Source: Schistocephalus solidus
Taxonomy: Eukaryota > Platyhelminthes > Cestoda > Diphyllobothriidea > Diphyllobothriidae
Assembly: GCA_017591395.1 (NCBI GenBank)
Contig: WEDG01005259.1
Span: 208,655 to 272,654, forward strand
DNA: 64,000 nt
Reading direction: 5' to 3'
The position numbers were made by a program, and so were the translations under genes. The notes beneath the pieces were generated by a model that worked only from the letters and a program-made list of their open reading frames with translations, was not told the DNA's origin and did not search any database. Below, piece by piece: positions 1 to 13,744 of this stretch (the stretch's first letter is position 1; every line of letters starts with the position of its first letter).

Positions 1-3000
1 GGCGCCCAGTCTGAGGGGGGTATACCATACGAAAGGCCGCCTGAGTCCATAGTCAAAGAGGTGCGGGATAATGAGTGGTGAACATCTGGGCTGAGACTTT
101 ATTGACATCAATTTCGAGGTCTTGGATTATGTGTTTATACAAATATGGTTCACATCGGTGGCAGTAGTGGTGCATTTAACGACGGTTAAGTATACACCTA
201 TAAATATGCAAATACCCCCACGGCGAACAAAGGAGAGTATCCGTGTGGATGAGATGGGAAGGAAAATAAGGAAAATATGTGGCTGGTGTCAATAAACATT
301 TTCGTGGAGTGAAAATTCGCGCAAATGTTTCGGAAAAGTCGGGATGAACTGGCGCTGTAAAGGCTTCAGAAGTGCGCAACCCTAAGGCAATCTTCGGGAT
401 CGGGAACGTCGGTGTATTTGAAACTTTCTACCATCGGTTCGGGTGTTCGGAGCGTTGCGCGGTCACTACTTCTTGTGTTCCTTCGCAGCCGAAGTCTCAA
501 GGAGTTTGACGTATCATTCGGGCTCATGACGTCTGCTAGTATCTTTCCGTTGCATGAGGGCATCTCTACAAAGCGAGCGAAAACAATAATACAGCTAAGG
601 CGAAAACCGTATTTTGACACGTTACAATCGGCCTAAGCTGTAGAACGACGTTCGTTGAGTACGAGTAATCATGCACGCGTGTAGGAAGCGGTATATGCTA
701 CATCGCGAAGGAGACACGATCATTGTAACAAGAGTCTTATTAACCTGACGTTTCGGATTCGCACTCGAATTCATCATCAGATACGGAGCCCCAAAGGTAT
801 CTGGACCCATCTTGTATGCGCTCATGTGATGACACGCGCTTGTGTGCACGTGTACACCTCTAGTTCAGTCGACGAATGCTTGTCCATTAACTAGGTTCTT
901 AAACGTGATCAACAAGAGTTGCATTTTGCGGCATGGATCGATAGGGGCAGTAAGCCTAATTTACACAGTTAGTTGTTTGTTAGCGCCTCTCTATCACCCT
1001 AGTATTGTTAGTAAAAGTGTAAGAAAGCGATAAGCAAGGAATGAACTTGCTTTCGGGTTTTATAGAGAGAAAGGATGTAGTTAAATAGTGAGGCAGATGG
1101 TATAGTGGGCGATGCGTCTGCTCTCATGCGGTCCCATCTTTAGTGCATAACCGCGGGTCTCTCCTGTGAACGCAGTTCAAGCGCAAGGTCAAGGCACTTT
1201 GAGCTCGCGAGTCTTATCCTACTGATAGCATCCCTATACCCACAATCACTGCCAGTATAAAATTTTCAGACAGTTTCAGCTTCATTTAAAATAAGCATCT
1301 CTCAAAACCATGCACTACAGAATTCACACTACAATACGCATGGAAAGCTAACTTCAATACACGTGTACTCTTACCATAGATTTGTTCACAAAAAAATTTA
1401 TCTTAAAACAAGATTGGAATACGCGCGCCAACTATCTGCAGTAATTAGACTGCATTCGACCGATATTTGTAAAACCTATCTTTCAACTAGCCCCAAAGGG
1501 AATTCATGCGAGGTAAAATTTGCAGAGTGAGCTGGCCACACCGCGGCCATCGAAGGCCTTGTCGAGGTAATCCCGCACGATATGAGCATGAATTGAAGCG
1601 ATTCCTACCTGTTGAAACCGCACAGAACCAAATAAAGCAAAGCAAAGCCCCACTTGTTTCAACAATTGACGGTCAAACTGCCCTGAAATAATGATAAACT
1701 AACTGGTGTACAATTTAACATACTGGTAGCACATAATCACTGGGTTCATCAGTTCCCCATGTGCTTTCTGATAGATACCACAGTTTAGAAATTGCTGCTT
1801 TTAAATCTTCTCAGAAATTAGCGCGTTACCTCGAACTGATCCCATAAAGCTTCATTCACTAACAAATTACTTTCTGGGTAGATTAAAAAAACTGAAATAA
1901 ACTTATTGATTTTCATAGCGGTCTCTTCGGAAAGATTTCGACCGAAACAATGACCCAGTAATTTTTTTCCTAAGATTTGACCGTCGGATCTTATATGACG
2001 CGGTATGATCACATATAAGAACGAAGTTCTTAATGATTTCGGTCTGGTGGCTTGTGGCTTTATCGGTGCAGAGGATCGCTTGAATGTCTCCTGCCAGAAC
2101 TAATCCTTCCCATCTGCAACAGGGAGCCAAAGTTTTCGCCATTAGAGAGCGAAGTACGTCCGAAGCGGGTATGTTGTGCGCACTTTTAGAAATGCCGCAT
2201 TCTTGGGTAAGCCGTAAAAGGGTCCTTTTGAGCTGCCCGTTTTTATTCTCAGGTTGCCAGTTCCAGTGAATGATATAACACTCCTCTATAGAGAATAGAT
2301 GGTACCCCTTTTCAATATTTTCTTCTGTCATCATCTTGATTGAATAACAAATGACTGGGCCTCTGTTTCGATGCCTGGAATTGAATCTTCATGGAAGCTC
2401 TCCTTACCCATCACCTCAAATGGGTCAGACATATGGTGGGTCGACCTGAGGGTAAAATTGTTCGAGAAGTCACTTCGTCTTGATCTGTCTCAGCATCCAG
2501 GCGGTCATAGCAGCCTTTTGGGGAATCTGTAGTTCTGCAAAATACAGTTCTAGCAGCTGGTATGCCATCTAGATCGGTTTATTGAAGTCTGCTGTCCACA
2601 AACTGTAATCTACCACGAGGAAGCTGGATACCCCTAACATAGAAGCATGGGGTCGGTGGAACCCGTCGAAGTCAAAACTATGACCGAATAAGGTCCATAA
2701 GTCCACAACTGTTCCCTCCCTCTCACTAGGAGCGTAACATTCGCCACAAATTTCCTCATGGGCTAAGGTCCCGAGGGGCGTATGCAGTGTAAATATTTTA
2801 TGGGGGCCAGATCAGAGTCAGCAGAGCCAAGACGTGGCTGTAAAAAAATTGAGCTTCAGCATCCCAGAGGACAAAGCATGCACCCCTAATTATCTTTACA
2901 ATCCCTTTAGGCGGCATGGCTTTCCAAAACCTTCCGCGACTCGATTCCTTTGATTTCCTCAAGGAATCTAATTAAGCGAATATCTAAAAATTTCGAATTT

Positions 3001-3855
3001 CTTATTTGTATGTGGGAAATATGTGCGCTGTTTGAACTCCTTGTTGTGAAGCCCAAGCCAGCAATCCACGCCAGTCCGTAACCATTATGTGCAACTTGTT
3101 TAATTAAAGTCAAAGACCAGTTAAACTGTATTGATAAGTCTGTTGTCATGCCCCGAATCCTAGGCCTTGGCGGCTCTATTAGGTCTACAAAACAAACCGA
3201 ACGATGACTGAGATTGCGCCTACATAAACTCCAAAGGGTTATGCGATCTAACAATCCACTGGGCCAAATTGACACCAAAACTCGAGGTGGACCATTCCTT
3301 CAATTTTGCAGCTGAAATGTTGATCTCGTGGCAGAGGCCTGGAACTCTTAAGGTGCCTTAATCCTGAACCTATTTATCTCACGCTTACGCACTGTGGCCT
3401 AGGAGTAATCTAAACCCCAAGAATCTGATCAGCAGTTGGACCAACTGCCGTGCCTTTGAAGCAGTGAGATATGAACCAGTGAAAGCCCGACTATTCATAC
3501 AAATAAACTCATTTCTCCAGAGTTAGACAAGTCTTTCGCCTTACCTGAGGTAACTTATAATGGGCAATTGGGAAATTCACTTCATGGGTCAATTTGAAGA
3601 AGTATACAACCACAGAACAATACGGAGTTATTTAAATCAGACTACTAGTTACGCTCTTAGGTGGCATTTTCATGCTTTCCCAGGGCAATCTTCAAAAAGC
3701 ATGAGTAATCGACATTTGCAACATAGGCGCATCGATACGAATTAGGAAAAACAGGGTAAAACTATCTCTAGAGTCGTGAACATCTACACCTTTGTATGAA
3801 AAGACGATGGTATCACACTAATGTTTTGACTGTTAGAAAGACGGTAGTGATAGTT
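1..3855. other. Decayed repeat-like DNA, no supported gene
   Basis: Apart from the segment at 711-786, nothing is recognised. The longest frame (minus, 1903-2334, 143 codons with 'SDVLRSLMAKTLAPCCRWEG') has faint likeness to the start of a Ras-association domain but no matching splice phase with candidate exon 11, so it is not called. Confidence 0.5.
711..786 (+). repeat. Interspersed segment shared with 6601-6687
   Basis: 'cctgacgtttcggattcgca' and 'ctcgaattcatcatcag' correspond to 'tctgacgcttcggattccaa' and 'ctcgaacccgtcgtcag' at 6631-6667, roughly three-quarters identical over 75 bases. A weaker relative ('tttcagactcatagttgaac') is at 37501. Old dispersed repeat of unknown class. Confidence 0.5.
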
Positions 3856-4225
3856 TATAAGGCCCCGTAAACAGGTCAGGAGAACAGAAAACGCCTTTAA
3901 TGCAGGTGTCTGTGTCCAATTCAATGGTAACTAAGGCTAGGTTTATGCTTAAAGTTAGAATGAAGTTTAGGGTTAAGTTTGAGGTTGGGGTTAAAAGTAG
4001 GGGTAGAGTTAAGTTTAGCATTACGGTTATAGTTATGGTTCACTGCACAGCTAAGGTTTAGGGTAATGTCAGGATTAAGATTAAGGCAGTGGTTTAGGTT
4101 TTGTTAGGTTAGTAGCAAGGTTAGAACTCGGGAATATTCATCTTGCCTGGAATTACGCGCAAGGTCACCTCTGTTACTTGGGTGGGGCGCTCCAATTCCC
4201 GTATACTGTTCAAGGGGCCACATAA
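3856..4225. mobile_element. MITE-like element with telomere-like core (family B, copy 1)
   Basis: The left end 'tataaggccccgtaaacagg' and the reverse complement of the right end ('ttatgtggccccttgaacag') are similar over about 40 bases. The 370-bp interior is a degenerate run of GGTTAG/GGGTTA-type hexamers ('agtttagggttaagtttgag'). No coding capacity. Short length plus terminal inverted repeats suggests a non-autonomous DNA transposon. Confidence 0.62.
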
Positions 4226-5472
4226 GTAATCCTTAGATGAAATAGGTTTTCGAAAAAGGACCGACATTGAGGAGAATTGAGAATTCCATTGACGCTCAAA
4301 AGCAGAAAACGAGGGGCAGCTTTCAGTGAGTCAACTATTATGCTAGCCATAGAAATACCAAAACTAATTACTAAGATTTTCTGAATCATTTTTTTAGAAG
4401 AGGTAGACTCAAGGAATCAAAATATGCACAAATAGTACCGAAGCGGCTGATTTATGCTCGAACAGTGGCGCGCAAAATGAGCGCCACTATCTGCCACCGG
4501 AGAAGTATTCAAATGAAGTATGATTCGTGCAGGTTGAGGAGCCCGTGCATTCAGGCACATGGAAGACGGGAACGAAAGGCCTGATCAGACACACTGCACC
4601 AAAGCCCGTATTTAGGCGGCTCAACAAAATCGAGCCATTTATCCCGGTGGATGTGTGAAGGGAGAGCATGTATTCCGTATGCATTGAAAATCCCATGCAA
4701 GCAAGCCGCCATTGCCTACCAAAAAAGTTTTTTATTCTCGTAGCGTTTGGCTGACGAGTTAGTGCCATCAGAAAACCACAAAACTGTTTGCACAGAGATT
4801 CCTGAATTTTAACTCTGACTTCACTTTACTTCGCCACCACAACGTAGAGGGGGAGCGGGTTGGGTATTGTAGCCTTACTCACAAAACATAGTTTGGAAGA
4901 GCAATATTAAATCAATTCGTCACCCCTGACGAAACGTTAGAAGATGGCTATCTGTCCAGTAATACTACACGCAGGTTTGGAACAGCCTGTAGCTGACATC
5001 TAGGTGGAAAAAAGGCGGCCAATTTTGTTGGACAGTTTGAGAATATATATCGCACACACTGTACTTTAAATCAAAGGATTACTGAGAGATACAAAAATGA
5101 AACTATGGTTGTACTGTCTTTGTAAGTGTTTTATGCCTCCAAAGGCAAAAGGTGTATGAATACGTGTACTTTACGTTAATAGAGATTGGGGAGCAGGTCA
5201 TGAAATACCTTTGATGAATCCCAAGAGAGAACCCCATGACCTTTTTGGCAACAAGGCGAAACTTGAACTTCTGCTAGAGGTAAATAGCAGTCTTTGAAGG
5301 GAGCAAGAATTACGAAAAATATCCACGAAAATTATTAGCTCAACATTTTCTCTAAAAGCAGAAAGCGAAGCCACTGCTCAAACGGGAAGCTGGAAAGGCA
5401 CCAATATCGGAACTTTGGTGAAAGAACACCAACTGCGTAGGAGGCGACGATCATAGAAGGAGTTGATTTAAC

Positions 5473-6127
5473 GTGCCAGTATATAGGGGAGTTTGTGAAT
5501 CCTGGTGTGTGCGTTATGGGGGCCAGGTCGTGCTGTGGCGCGCGAAGACGGGTACGCCGATCCGTCAGCCAATGCGCCCACTCCCACATCAGGCAACTGA
5601 CTGGCTCGGACAGTGGTCTGATTGCGGGGGTGGGGGAGAGAGTGAGGTCGAGAGCTCAGCGTATTTTCCTCACTATAAACAATCTGACGCGCTTGAAACT
5701 ATCACGGTGCACTAAAAGCCGTGGCTTGGAAGGTTGCCAACTGACGGGATAACTCGGACCGCGTGGTCAGCCCAATGTGTGTTTTGTGTGGAGTGGCTGA
5801 CTGGCGGACTGAGAGTCAGGTTGCAATGGCTCCTTCTTAATGTGGCCTTTATGGCACTCCCCACTCCGTGGGATCCGAGCCAGGTGTGGTGGCACGCCCA
5901 GGGGGCAGCAGAGCCGCGCCAGCCACCTGCGCCCTCTCCCATCTCCGGTCTTCTTGACTCTGTCTTGACACCGGACTCAGGTGGGGGAGGAGGAGAGAGT
6001 GCGGTAGCTGCAGCGCAAGGCTACTATCACTTTAAACTAATTCACGCGCAAGTCACCGTCCCTGCACCACCTGGTGTGGAGCATACGGTGGACCTCGTCG
6101 AAATCGACGGTCGAACTGCCATATAGG
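5473..6127 (+). repeat. Family A interspersed repeat, near full length
   Basis: Closest relative of 48257-48876, in the same orientation. It ends in 'gacctcgtcgaaatcgacgg' followed by 'tcgaactgcc', which recurs at the end of other copies. Several overlapping frames over 60-130 codons long are open on both strands only because the repeat is GC-rich. Confidence 0.85.
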
Positions 6128-6600
6128 GGAGGAAACTTATTTTACGTTAACTATAGTATTGGGAATGGGCGATTGGAAAACGGATATTTTACATACCCTC
6201 TCGCTCGGTGTCCATTCGAAGGCAGTCAAGGGAGTGCCGGTTTGGGTCGCGGGCTCTGTTAGCCAAGTTATTTCTTTGGCTCTTAGGATGGGGTGGAATC
6301 TAAAAAAAACAGACAATTTGAGAAGGGGCACGTATTCAGTCACTACCGTGGTTTCGGATGGGTAACATCTCTTTGGGGTCTATTTCGTGAATACAGTTCG
6401 TGTCATGTTCCAGCATATGGGACCCTCTTTGAAGTAACTAGTGGCCGTCAAATGCGCTCCGGAATGGCTAACGATGAAATTACATTTGACAGTTTGGTTG
6501 CTGCAAACGATGATGTCCCATAGAGTGGACGATACATTGGTGGTTTACGTGTGAATTAGCTTAGAATGAGGCAGACATTTGCAGCGTCTCAGAAGTGCTA

Positions 6601-6687
6601 GACGTGATCGCTGCGACAGGAACTTCATTCGTCTGACGCTTCGGATTCCAACTCGAACCCGTCGTCAGAGACAGTATCAGATACGGG
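6601..6687 (+). repeat. Interspersed segment shared with 711-786
   Basis: The partner of the segment at 711-786. The overlapping frames 6561-6755 (minus) and 6579-7034 (plus) arise from this repeat and the family A module after it. Confidence 0.5.
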
Positions 6688-6837
6688 TAATTCGTACACA
6701 GGAAGTGGCAGCATTTATAGGATGGAATTTGTATACTACTGTATACCTTCGGCAATCAACGTCTCCCCCTTTATCACGGATGACTGCCCACTGGTGCATT
6801 AATTGCTTGATGGCTGGCATGCGGGTCGTTAGCGACA

Positions 6838-7010
6838 ATGTACAGCATCTGCCGCACCCACGCTATCCTCCCTCACCTGGCTCCTGTGACAATACAGTGC
6901 CAAGACGCCCAGATCGGGGTTCGGGCGCAATGGCTGACAAAGCTAAACCGTTCCTCAACGCGTGCAACACACGACCTAGTTCCAGCAACGCATACAAAGT
7001 ATTCCCGAGT
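6838..7010 (+). repeat. Family A-related module, plus orientation
   Basis: Shares 'cctcacctggctcctgtgac', 'gggcgcaatggctgacaaag' and 'cacacgacctagttccagc' with the reverse complement of 15190-15480. Overlapping frames at 6579-7056 come from this repeat. Confidence 0.65.
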
Positions 7011-7339
7011 GCAGCGCGGACATTACATGAGTGAGATTTTCAGGTGGGCATATTGAGGAGGAGCTTTGAAAAGGCCTCAGTTACGCAGTCAGTCTCAAGC
7101 CCTCCATGCCCTGGCTCTCAGCGCGTCGTCATAGGCTCAAACGCGAAGGATTTACTATATCAAGGAATGCGCTGATGTACTGTGAGAATAGATTCCCCAG
7201 CATTGGTCTCACACACTCTTTCATCTCTCATGCAATATTTGAGCCTAGCAGCCATCAGGCGTTTAACTGTACACTGCAGCTAACGTGCTGTGATGATCTA
7301 CGGCTAGGCATTCAGGAAACTTAGGGGGGGGGGGGGTCA

Positions 7340-10300
7340 AGCCGCAGATACACAGGACCAAGATGGAGTCAGTTTGTCCCGATGTGCTCGTTGATAAAAC
7401 TGGATAGTGTCCGCCTGAGGCTGCATTGAGCCAATTCCGTGCGCTGAACGTCACACGACTGCATGAACCAGGGTCTGTCCGTTCCTCGTCAATCCCGGCT
7501 GTCCAAACCTACCAATCACACTCAAGGCTGACTCACGCATGACCTCGTCACTGTCCCACACTTAAGACTTCACATCCGTGGCGCTGGACGTGCCCTCGTT
7601 CGGATGCCAATTTCTTCCAACCCCTTCACCGATAGTTCTGTACAGAATACACTATCCTCCCAACCGATGCCTGTTTCCTCTCTCCTCATACGCAACCGGA
7701 CCAGAAGGTCGTAGCAGCTAGGGTCGCCCTAATAATTTAAGCTGCCGCGAAAAGTCCATAACAACTGCCGTAAACAAGGGAGGGCAGGAAAACATTGGTC
7801 ACATAGGGCCAAAGTTGGTAGCTCGGTCACTAGCGAGTGTTAAGTGAGAAAACAGTAAACATCTCTGGAAAAATTTAGGCAAGCTCGACCGACTATTAGT
7901 TCTTTAAAGTGACAGTTAATTTCATAAAATAAACGAAAAATATGCCGGTCGCAAGACTCCTCCTGGATGGGCTGAAGCTCCGGGGCTGGCAATTAAGTTT
8001 CAATTTTACCTAAAGCCTGATGCCCTCTGCTTTGGAGGGCCACCGAAATAAGAAAAGGGATACCAGAGCTGGGCAAAGGATGGAATCAGGTGATTAAATT
8101 CCCACCGTCAACCAACCACACTTCACAAAGGGTTAAGTGACTAGCACTCAACGTCGCTATCACGTCACACCCACCACTGTATAGTGTGACTAGTCATTTT
8201 TCAGTCAACCGTTTTTTTGCCCTCGCTGCATGGTGGGTTAGGAAATTGTATGGCATCATTACTTTTTGTTCTTCAATTTAGCTGCTCTCAAGCGCCTTCT
8301 AGGAAGAACGATGCTTGCACCAGCAATCACACTCCGGTTTCCATACCCAGGCAATGAAGATAGAAATTTGAAGTTAGGTATCTAGACTGTTTGGATATCT
8401 TACCTCAGTCTAGCAACATGAATTGGCTGGTACAGTCCGAAAGAACCAGACTTAGCGTACTCTGATAGATAATTCCGTAGGAGTTTATATGTAAGCTACC
8501 TGTCAGAGCATCCATTGTGCCTGTTTCTCGGTATTAGCGCTAAGGGTCCTTACTAGTCGAAGGCCCTTCAAACAACGACTTCTATGACATGTTCGGAAAT
8601 TGCTAGACGCTCTCACCCTTCCATCGCAGCCACTATTGTTCATGGGCTGTCTTTCAACATAACTCTTTTAGCAAAACGTTTATTATTGTACTGGTCCGAT
8701 AATGAATTATCGAAAACGCAATTTTCAGAATTTCAAGTGTTCGTATCATTGAGAGTACCGCATGCACACCACTGACTTCGCTGTGCCTTCACCCCTATGG
8801 CGTTGCAAGGGCAAGCTTAGAATAAGACGAACAGCATGCCCCTGGCATTTAGTAACTATTGTGGGTTGTTCTCTCCAGCTGAAGCAGGCGTTAACTGGAT
8901 AGTCATTTATGTCACGGTCCACCAGCGCCCTAACAGCACGACTTTCAAAGCGTTCTCTACTTCCACCGTTCAATCAGAAAATGACAGTTCAACCGCCGTG
9001 AACGGCGATATCCCCCATGCGTCCCACGAAGCAGGCACTAGTCGGTGACTTGTACAGGAATTCGACAGACTGCTATAGCCTAATGGGGGATAGAAGAGAG
9101 GGAAAGCAAGTTCCGTTAGCACCACCTTTATTCCCACTGCCTGTGAAATATGCGACTTACAACTTGTCAAATCCCTCATATGTTTGAAGTCCTAAGCGTT
9201 CTAGAAGATTCCATTTTATGGCGTGGCATACATTAGACAGCATTTGGTTAGGTAAAACTGGGCCTTGCGGTTCCTGAAAGGCTTTATAGATGCATGCAAT
9301 TTGTCTTCAACCATTCCAACTAAACTCCTTTACCTGGCGCACCAGAGAGGTTGTCCTGATATGTGAGGGGCACTTACCAGGTGCCACCATGAACCTCTCG
9401 TCGTCTTGTATGAGAGTGTTTGCGACCACCACGTCTTCTCAATATTCGTCGCGTACACTAAACCATAATAAGGCATCCCAAGCCCCCTAAATTTTGAGTT
9501 AGCGAATTATTAATGATAGAATTGTGCCCAGAAATAAGCAGGGCGAACCAAAACGGTCCATCGTACATTATGCCTGCTTTCTACGAAAGGCCGGTTCCTT
9601 ACTGTTTTAACAATTTTGTGAACGCAGAGTGGGCTGAGTTCGCATAACAGGAATTTTTTCGCGAAATTGATGAGATTTAATGAGTAAGGAAATCTACTGT
9701 ACACTCTCATGTTGTGGGGAGTCAAGGCGGGGACTCATAGTTACACGACTGGGTACCAACGGGCAGAGCGAAGAAGGGCATATCTTAAGAGTTGTGCGTT
9801 GGATAGTCCAAATTGCTGCGCCCATAAACAGAGTGAAGAAGCAGGGAATGGAGACCGTAGACAGGTAAGAAGTGGGTAGTAAGTCAAACGCCCAACCGAT
9901 CCAATGCCTTTCAAGTCACGCAGGAAACGATGAAGTCTTCGACCCGAACCTCACTAATTATCCAGTAAGAACTAGCAAGTTAGACCGCCTAAACGGGTAA
10001 GAAAAGCAGGAGATCGGTAATTTCAAAAGTCGGCACAGAAATGCGCCTGTCATAGGGTTGTGAGATGGGATAAAAGGGGCGCTTTTTTCGAAAACAGCTC
10101 ATCAGCAACAGTGCAATTCCCAGAAATACCCACGATCGGGTATATGGTCCATTGAGATAACGGGAGGCAGGGACTCCTATAATACGTGAACGGTGCTATG
10201 AAGGATAGCTTATTCAGGAAGCAAAAGTAAAAAATTATTTAAACGCCACTATCTCGTTTAAATATACCAATTATACGTAAAAACCCAAGCACGCAATTTG

Positions 10301-10490
10301 AAATACTAAAAATTAAAAGCTGTACACCGGCGGAACAAATGAAAGCCGAGGGTACTAGTGTGATATTCCAAACTAACTGGTCCCAGTTCATGATGACAGT
10401 TCACATCGAAGCAGGTGTTAAGAGCATATAGGTAAATATGACTCTCATGACGGTCGGGACTGAAAATTTAATTGAAATTGACAACGGCGG
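7340..10490. other. No supported gene
   Basis: A run of 13 G bases at 7324-7336 precedes it. Small frames at 8584-9868 on both strands show no motif, splice-site support or similarity that I recognise. Confidence 0.45.
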
Positions 10491-10494
10491 TAGC

Positions 10495-10640
10495 CAAACC
10501 CCTAACCCTCAACCTATGTCTAAAGTCCGACGCAAATCGCAAACCCCTCACATTAACTCTTAAACTAAACCTCCAACCCATTACTCCCTAATCCTAGGCC
10601 AAAAACCAACCCTAATAGTATTGCCCGGGTGGGGGTCTAC
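10495..10640. repeat. Degenerate telomere-like (CCCTAA-type) run
   Basis: 'aaacccctaaccctcaacct' and later 'aaccaaccctaatag' form about 125 bp of degenerate CTAACC hexamers, then 'gcccgggtgggggtctac'. Probably the core of another family B copy whose ends are eroded. Confidence 0.5.
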
Positions 10641-10861
10641 GGGGGCTGAACGAAATTAGATTAAGCCGGCTCAAATGAAATAATCAGATAGTTCATAGAG
10701 TAAAAGACTATGTGGGGCCACACGCTCGGTTGAGAGCACGCATGCTAACATGAGTTAGTTCAAGTAGCATTCAACCTTACGAGCAAGTGTGCGGAATTAA
10801 GCATTCAGCGGAATCCAAGTATTAAAAGCATTTTTGGCAGATTTGAGTAAGTCGTTTAACC

Positions 10862-11180
10862 TAATTGTGAGAAACTCGGCGGCCTCGGTAGTATTCGAAC
10901 CCACGACAAGAAGGGCAAGGCGTGCCTGGTAGTCATCTGGTGGATTCTAGATTGATTGCTTAGAAATCCTGCTTGGGTAACCAACATACTATCTCAGAAT
11001 TAGTGGATTCCATGCGTTGCAGTAGGCTGGGTTGATAACTTGACCTAAGTATAAGTCAACCCACGGCTCCCGATGAAGGCTCGAAGGTCAGGTTTTTAGA
11101 GCATTAGCTGTAATCCAATCTTGTCTTTGCTATTATATGTTCGAATTCCACCGAGGCCACCGAGTTTTTCACAACTGGAT
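10862..11180. repeat. Inverted pair of short SINE-like segments
   Basis: 11137-11180 ('gttcgaattccaccgaggcc' plus 'accgagtttttcacaa') reappears inverted at 10862-10905 as the reverse complement of 'ggttcgaatactaccgaggc' plus 'cgccgagtttctcacaa'. Both include a box-B-like TTCGAAT. The 230 bases between show nothing recognisable. Confidence 0.5.
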
Positions 11181-12604
11181 AATGAATCTAAATGTATCGA
11201 CTGGACTGCCTTAAGTTTCGCGAGTACTGACGACTAGGATATGATAATCGCGCATGATGACTGGACTCATTTGGTAACCTTTTGTTGGTTCGAACTAACT
11301 TTTACATGAATGTGATTGGCTTTCAAGACAGGCAGCATAAAGTTTAGGTTAGAGGAGGAGGGTCCGAAGATTTGCCAGCACACCACAATAGCCCGATTGT
11401 CGGATTTAAATTACCTTGAAGTGCAATCCTAAAATTTTAATTAGTTCAAAACCCAGCCTCAAAAAGTTCCGATGAAATCAACACGAAATCACTGTTCTCC
11501 GTCAGTCCATTTGGTGTAGATAACCACTCAGAGAATGCATTGTAAAACACGTTTTAGGTGACAAAGATGTGCGCTGTTTGAAGCCCTCCACCATATGTGC
11601 CAAGACCATAATAAGTGTGGGCGCTCGCGAATAGGTTGAATTTCAAGAATTACTAGTTGCTTTGAGAGGATGATAGTCACCAGATATCAGCTGGAAGAGA
11701 TTTGGCATTTCTGTATTCAGCTGTCAGCCGTGGGTCCACGAGCTGTAACATATGCAGCGTTCACAGTCCCGCGGCTATTTTGGTTGACAAGTTAAACTGG
11801 GTGAATGTAACCGGCTTTTTTTCCACCTATATTTGCCTCTAAAATCTAGCTACTTCTTGGGGAGAAATCAGCTTACGATGGTTTGCGCGTACGCGACATA
11901 CAGCCGGCTAGTAATTTGAGACAAAGCTTCTCTCCAGCCGTCTTTACCGTCGCCGAACATTATAAATTGGGGAAGAAAGTGTTTGGGGATGTGGCACAAG
12001 CCTACGTTAATGCCTTCGTTTCGACCTAAAAATGCACATTACCGGTTGCATTTCAGATGCAATCTTGCGTTTTTCGTCGAAATTTTGTAGCACCAAAATC
12101 GGAGTTTAGAAATGAAGTGCGACAGAAGCCACACATCCCTTTATTTGGATTTTACTTTAAATTGGCTCATTGATCAAAGGGCCCTTGGGCCTCGTTTACA
12201 ACCAATTCTCCTTGGCAGCATGCAGTGGAGATGTGGTGCTGGGCATGGCTTTAAACCAGGGAATTTCACGAATAACTGCTGTGCAGTCAAAGAACACTTG
12301 GCTTATCAAAATGCACACAACACTGCCTAGGAATGCCGATTTTTCAATGAAAGTTAAAAGCAGAAATTGGAGAACGTACAGAGGCGTCCGATTGCGCATC
12401 CGAATCCTGTCCGTACGGACTCTTTAGTTGTTCAAGGTATCACTAGGAGTTTAAGGGGCTTTAAGGTATAAGTTATAGTCTTTCTGAAAGAGAGGTCTTG
12501 GTGCACGTGGTGACTGTCGACTCGACCCATAACTGAAACCCGGGTGGCATCTGTAACCATACGAGACTGGGCTCGAGATATCGACTCCATCCTATACCAG
12601 CTTA

Positions 12605-12969
12605 GACCACCGTGATAGGCTAGACGAAGGCAGCTATACATTTAATTAGGAAATGACGTTTCTCAGTCAGTAGAGATGAACCAGACATATTGTAGGACGC
12701 GAAGGCAGAGGTTTTATGTTTATCCAGACATGGCTCCCCGACTTTCACATGTCTCGCAGAGAGGGTGACATGCGAATGCACAAGCGACCACCGTGATAGG
12801 CTAGACGAAGGCAGCTATACATTTAATTAGGAAATGACGTTTCTCAGTCAGTAGAGATGAACCAGACATATTGTAGGACGCGAAGGCAGAGGTTTTATGT
12901 TTATCCAGACATGGCTCCCCGACTTTCACATGTCTCGCAGAGAGGGTGACATGCGAATGCACAAGCGAC
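12605..12969. repeat. Exact 181-bp tandem duplication
   Basis: 12605-12785 is repeated without a difference at 12786-12966, with 'gac' shared at the far boundary. Everything around it is decayed, so the exact match is notable. It may be a very recent duplication or an assembly error. Minus-strand frames 12801-13113 lie over the second copy and are not considered genes. Confidence 0.95.
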
Positions 12970-13744
12970 TTCAGCCAATTCCGCTCCTTTTTCAAATAAA
13001 TCAAAGTCGTGACTCATAATGCATTCGCTGGCACTTTGTGATTTATGGAAGCACTGCTCACACCGCCGTAGAGAAAGGGGCCAGAAAATATGGCCTAAAA
13101 TATTGTAAATCACGTAGGCATTTAGCGATGCATGAACTCACGTAGGAGTGAAACAGCATAAAAAACTTAAAACTCCTTCCCCTCTCCTGGCAACCTTGAA
13201 CGCCTGCTCTTATTCACTTAGTTTAACGATCAACCGGTCAAAGCGGAAAACATTTCCGGTTGCTCGAGAATTTGCCTGTTAAATCTTGAACTTCTCAGCA
13301 ACCTCAGACCAGTTTTTTTCAGAGCAAAGACGAATAAAATAAGTTGGTGAAGATTCCATATTTTTTTCCGAACCGATTGTCACAAGAAGGAGTGCCGTGA
13401 TGCCGGAGTAGTCTTCACCATAAAAACCTCGTCAAAAGTCACAATTTCCAGTCTGTGGAAGGAGGAATGGTTTATTCTCCATAGTGCTCATACCCCGTGG
13501 AGTTTAATGTGCCACCATAATCGGCGCCAGGCCTCTACTATGACGAGCAGTGACGCCGTGAAGGTGGGGAAAATGTCTACAAACGTCAACGGGTACCCTT
13601 CGTATCTCTGTCGAGGTTTGATACACTGACTGTCACAACTACCACTTTTGGCACTCACTCGACCGGACAGAACAATACCGACGCCACCATTTTCCCATTA
13701 CCAGGAAATCGGGCTTAATTCCAACCTGTACGCACAGTTACCTA

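Noticed and set aside
1903..2334. Minus-strand 143-codon frame considered as the RA domain
   Set aside because: Likeness is limited to a V(L/I)xxxMxK pattern, and no acceptor gives the phase needed after exon 11.
3833..4021. Minus-strand Leu/Thr-rich peptide ORF
   Set aside because: It is a translation of the degenerate GGTTAG core of a MITE-like element.
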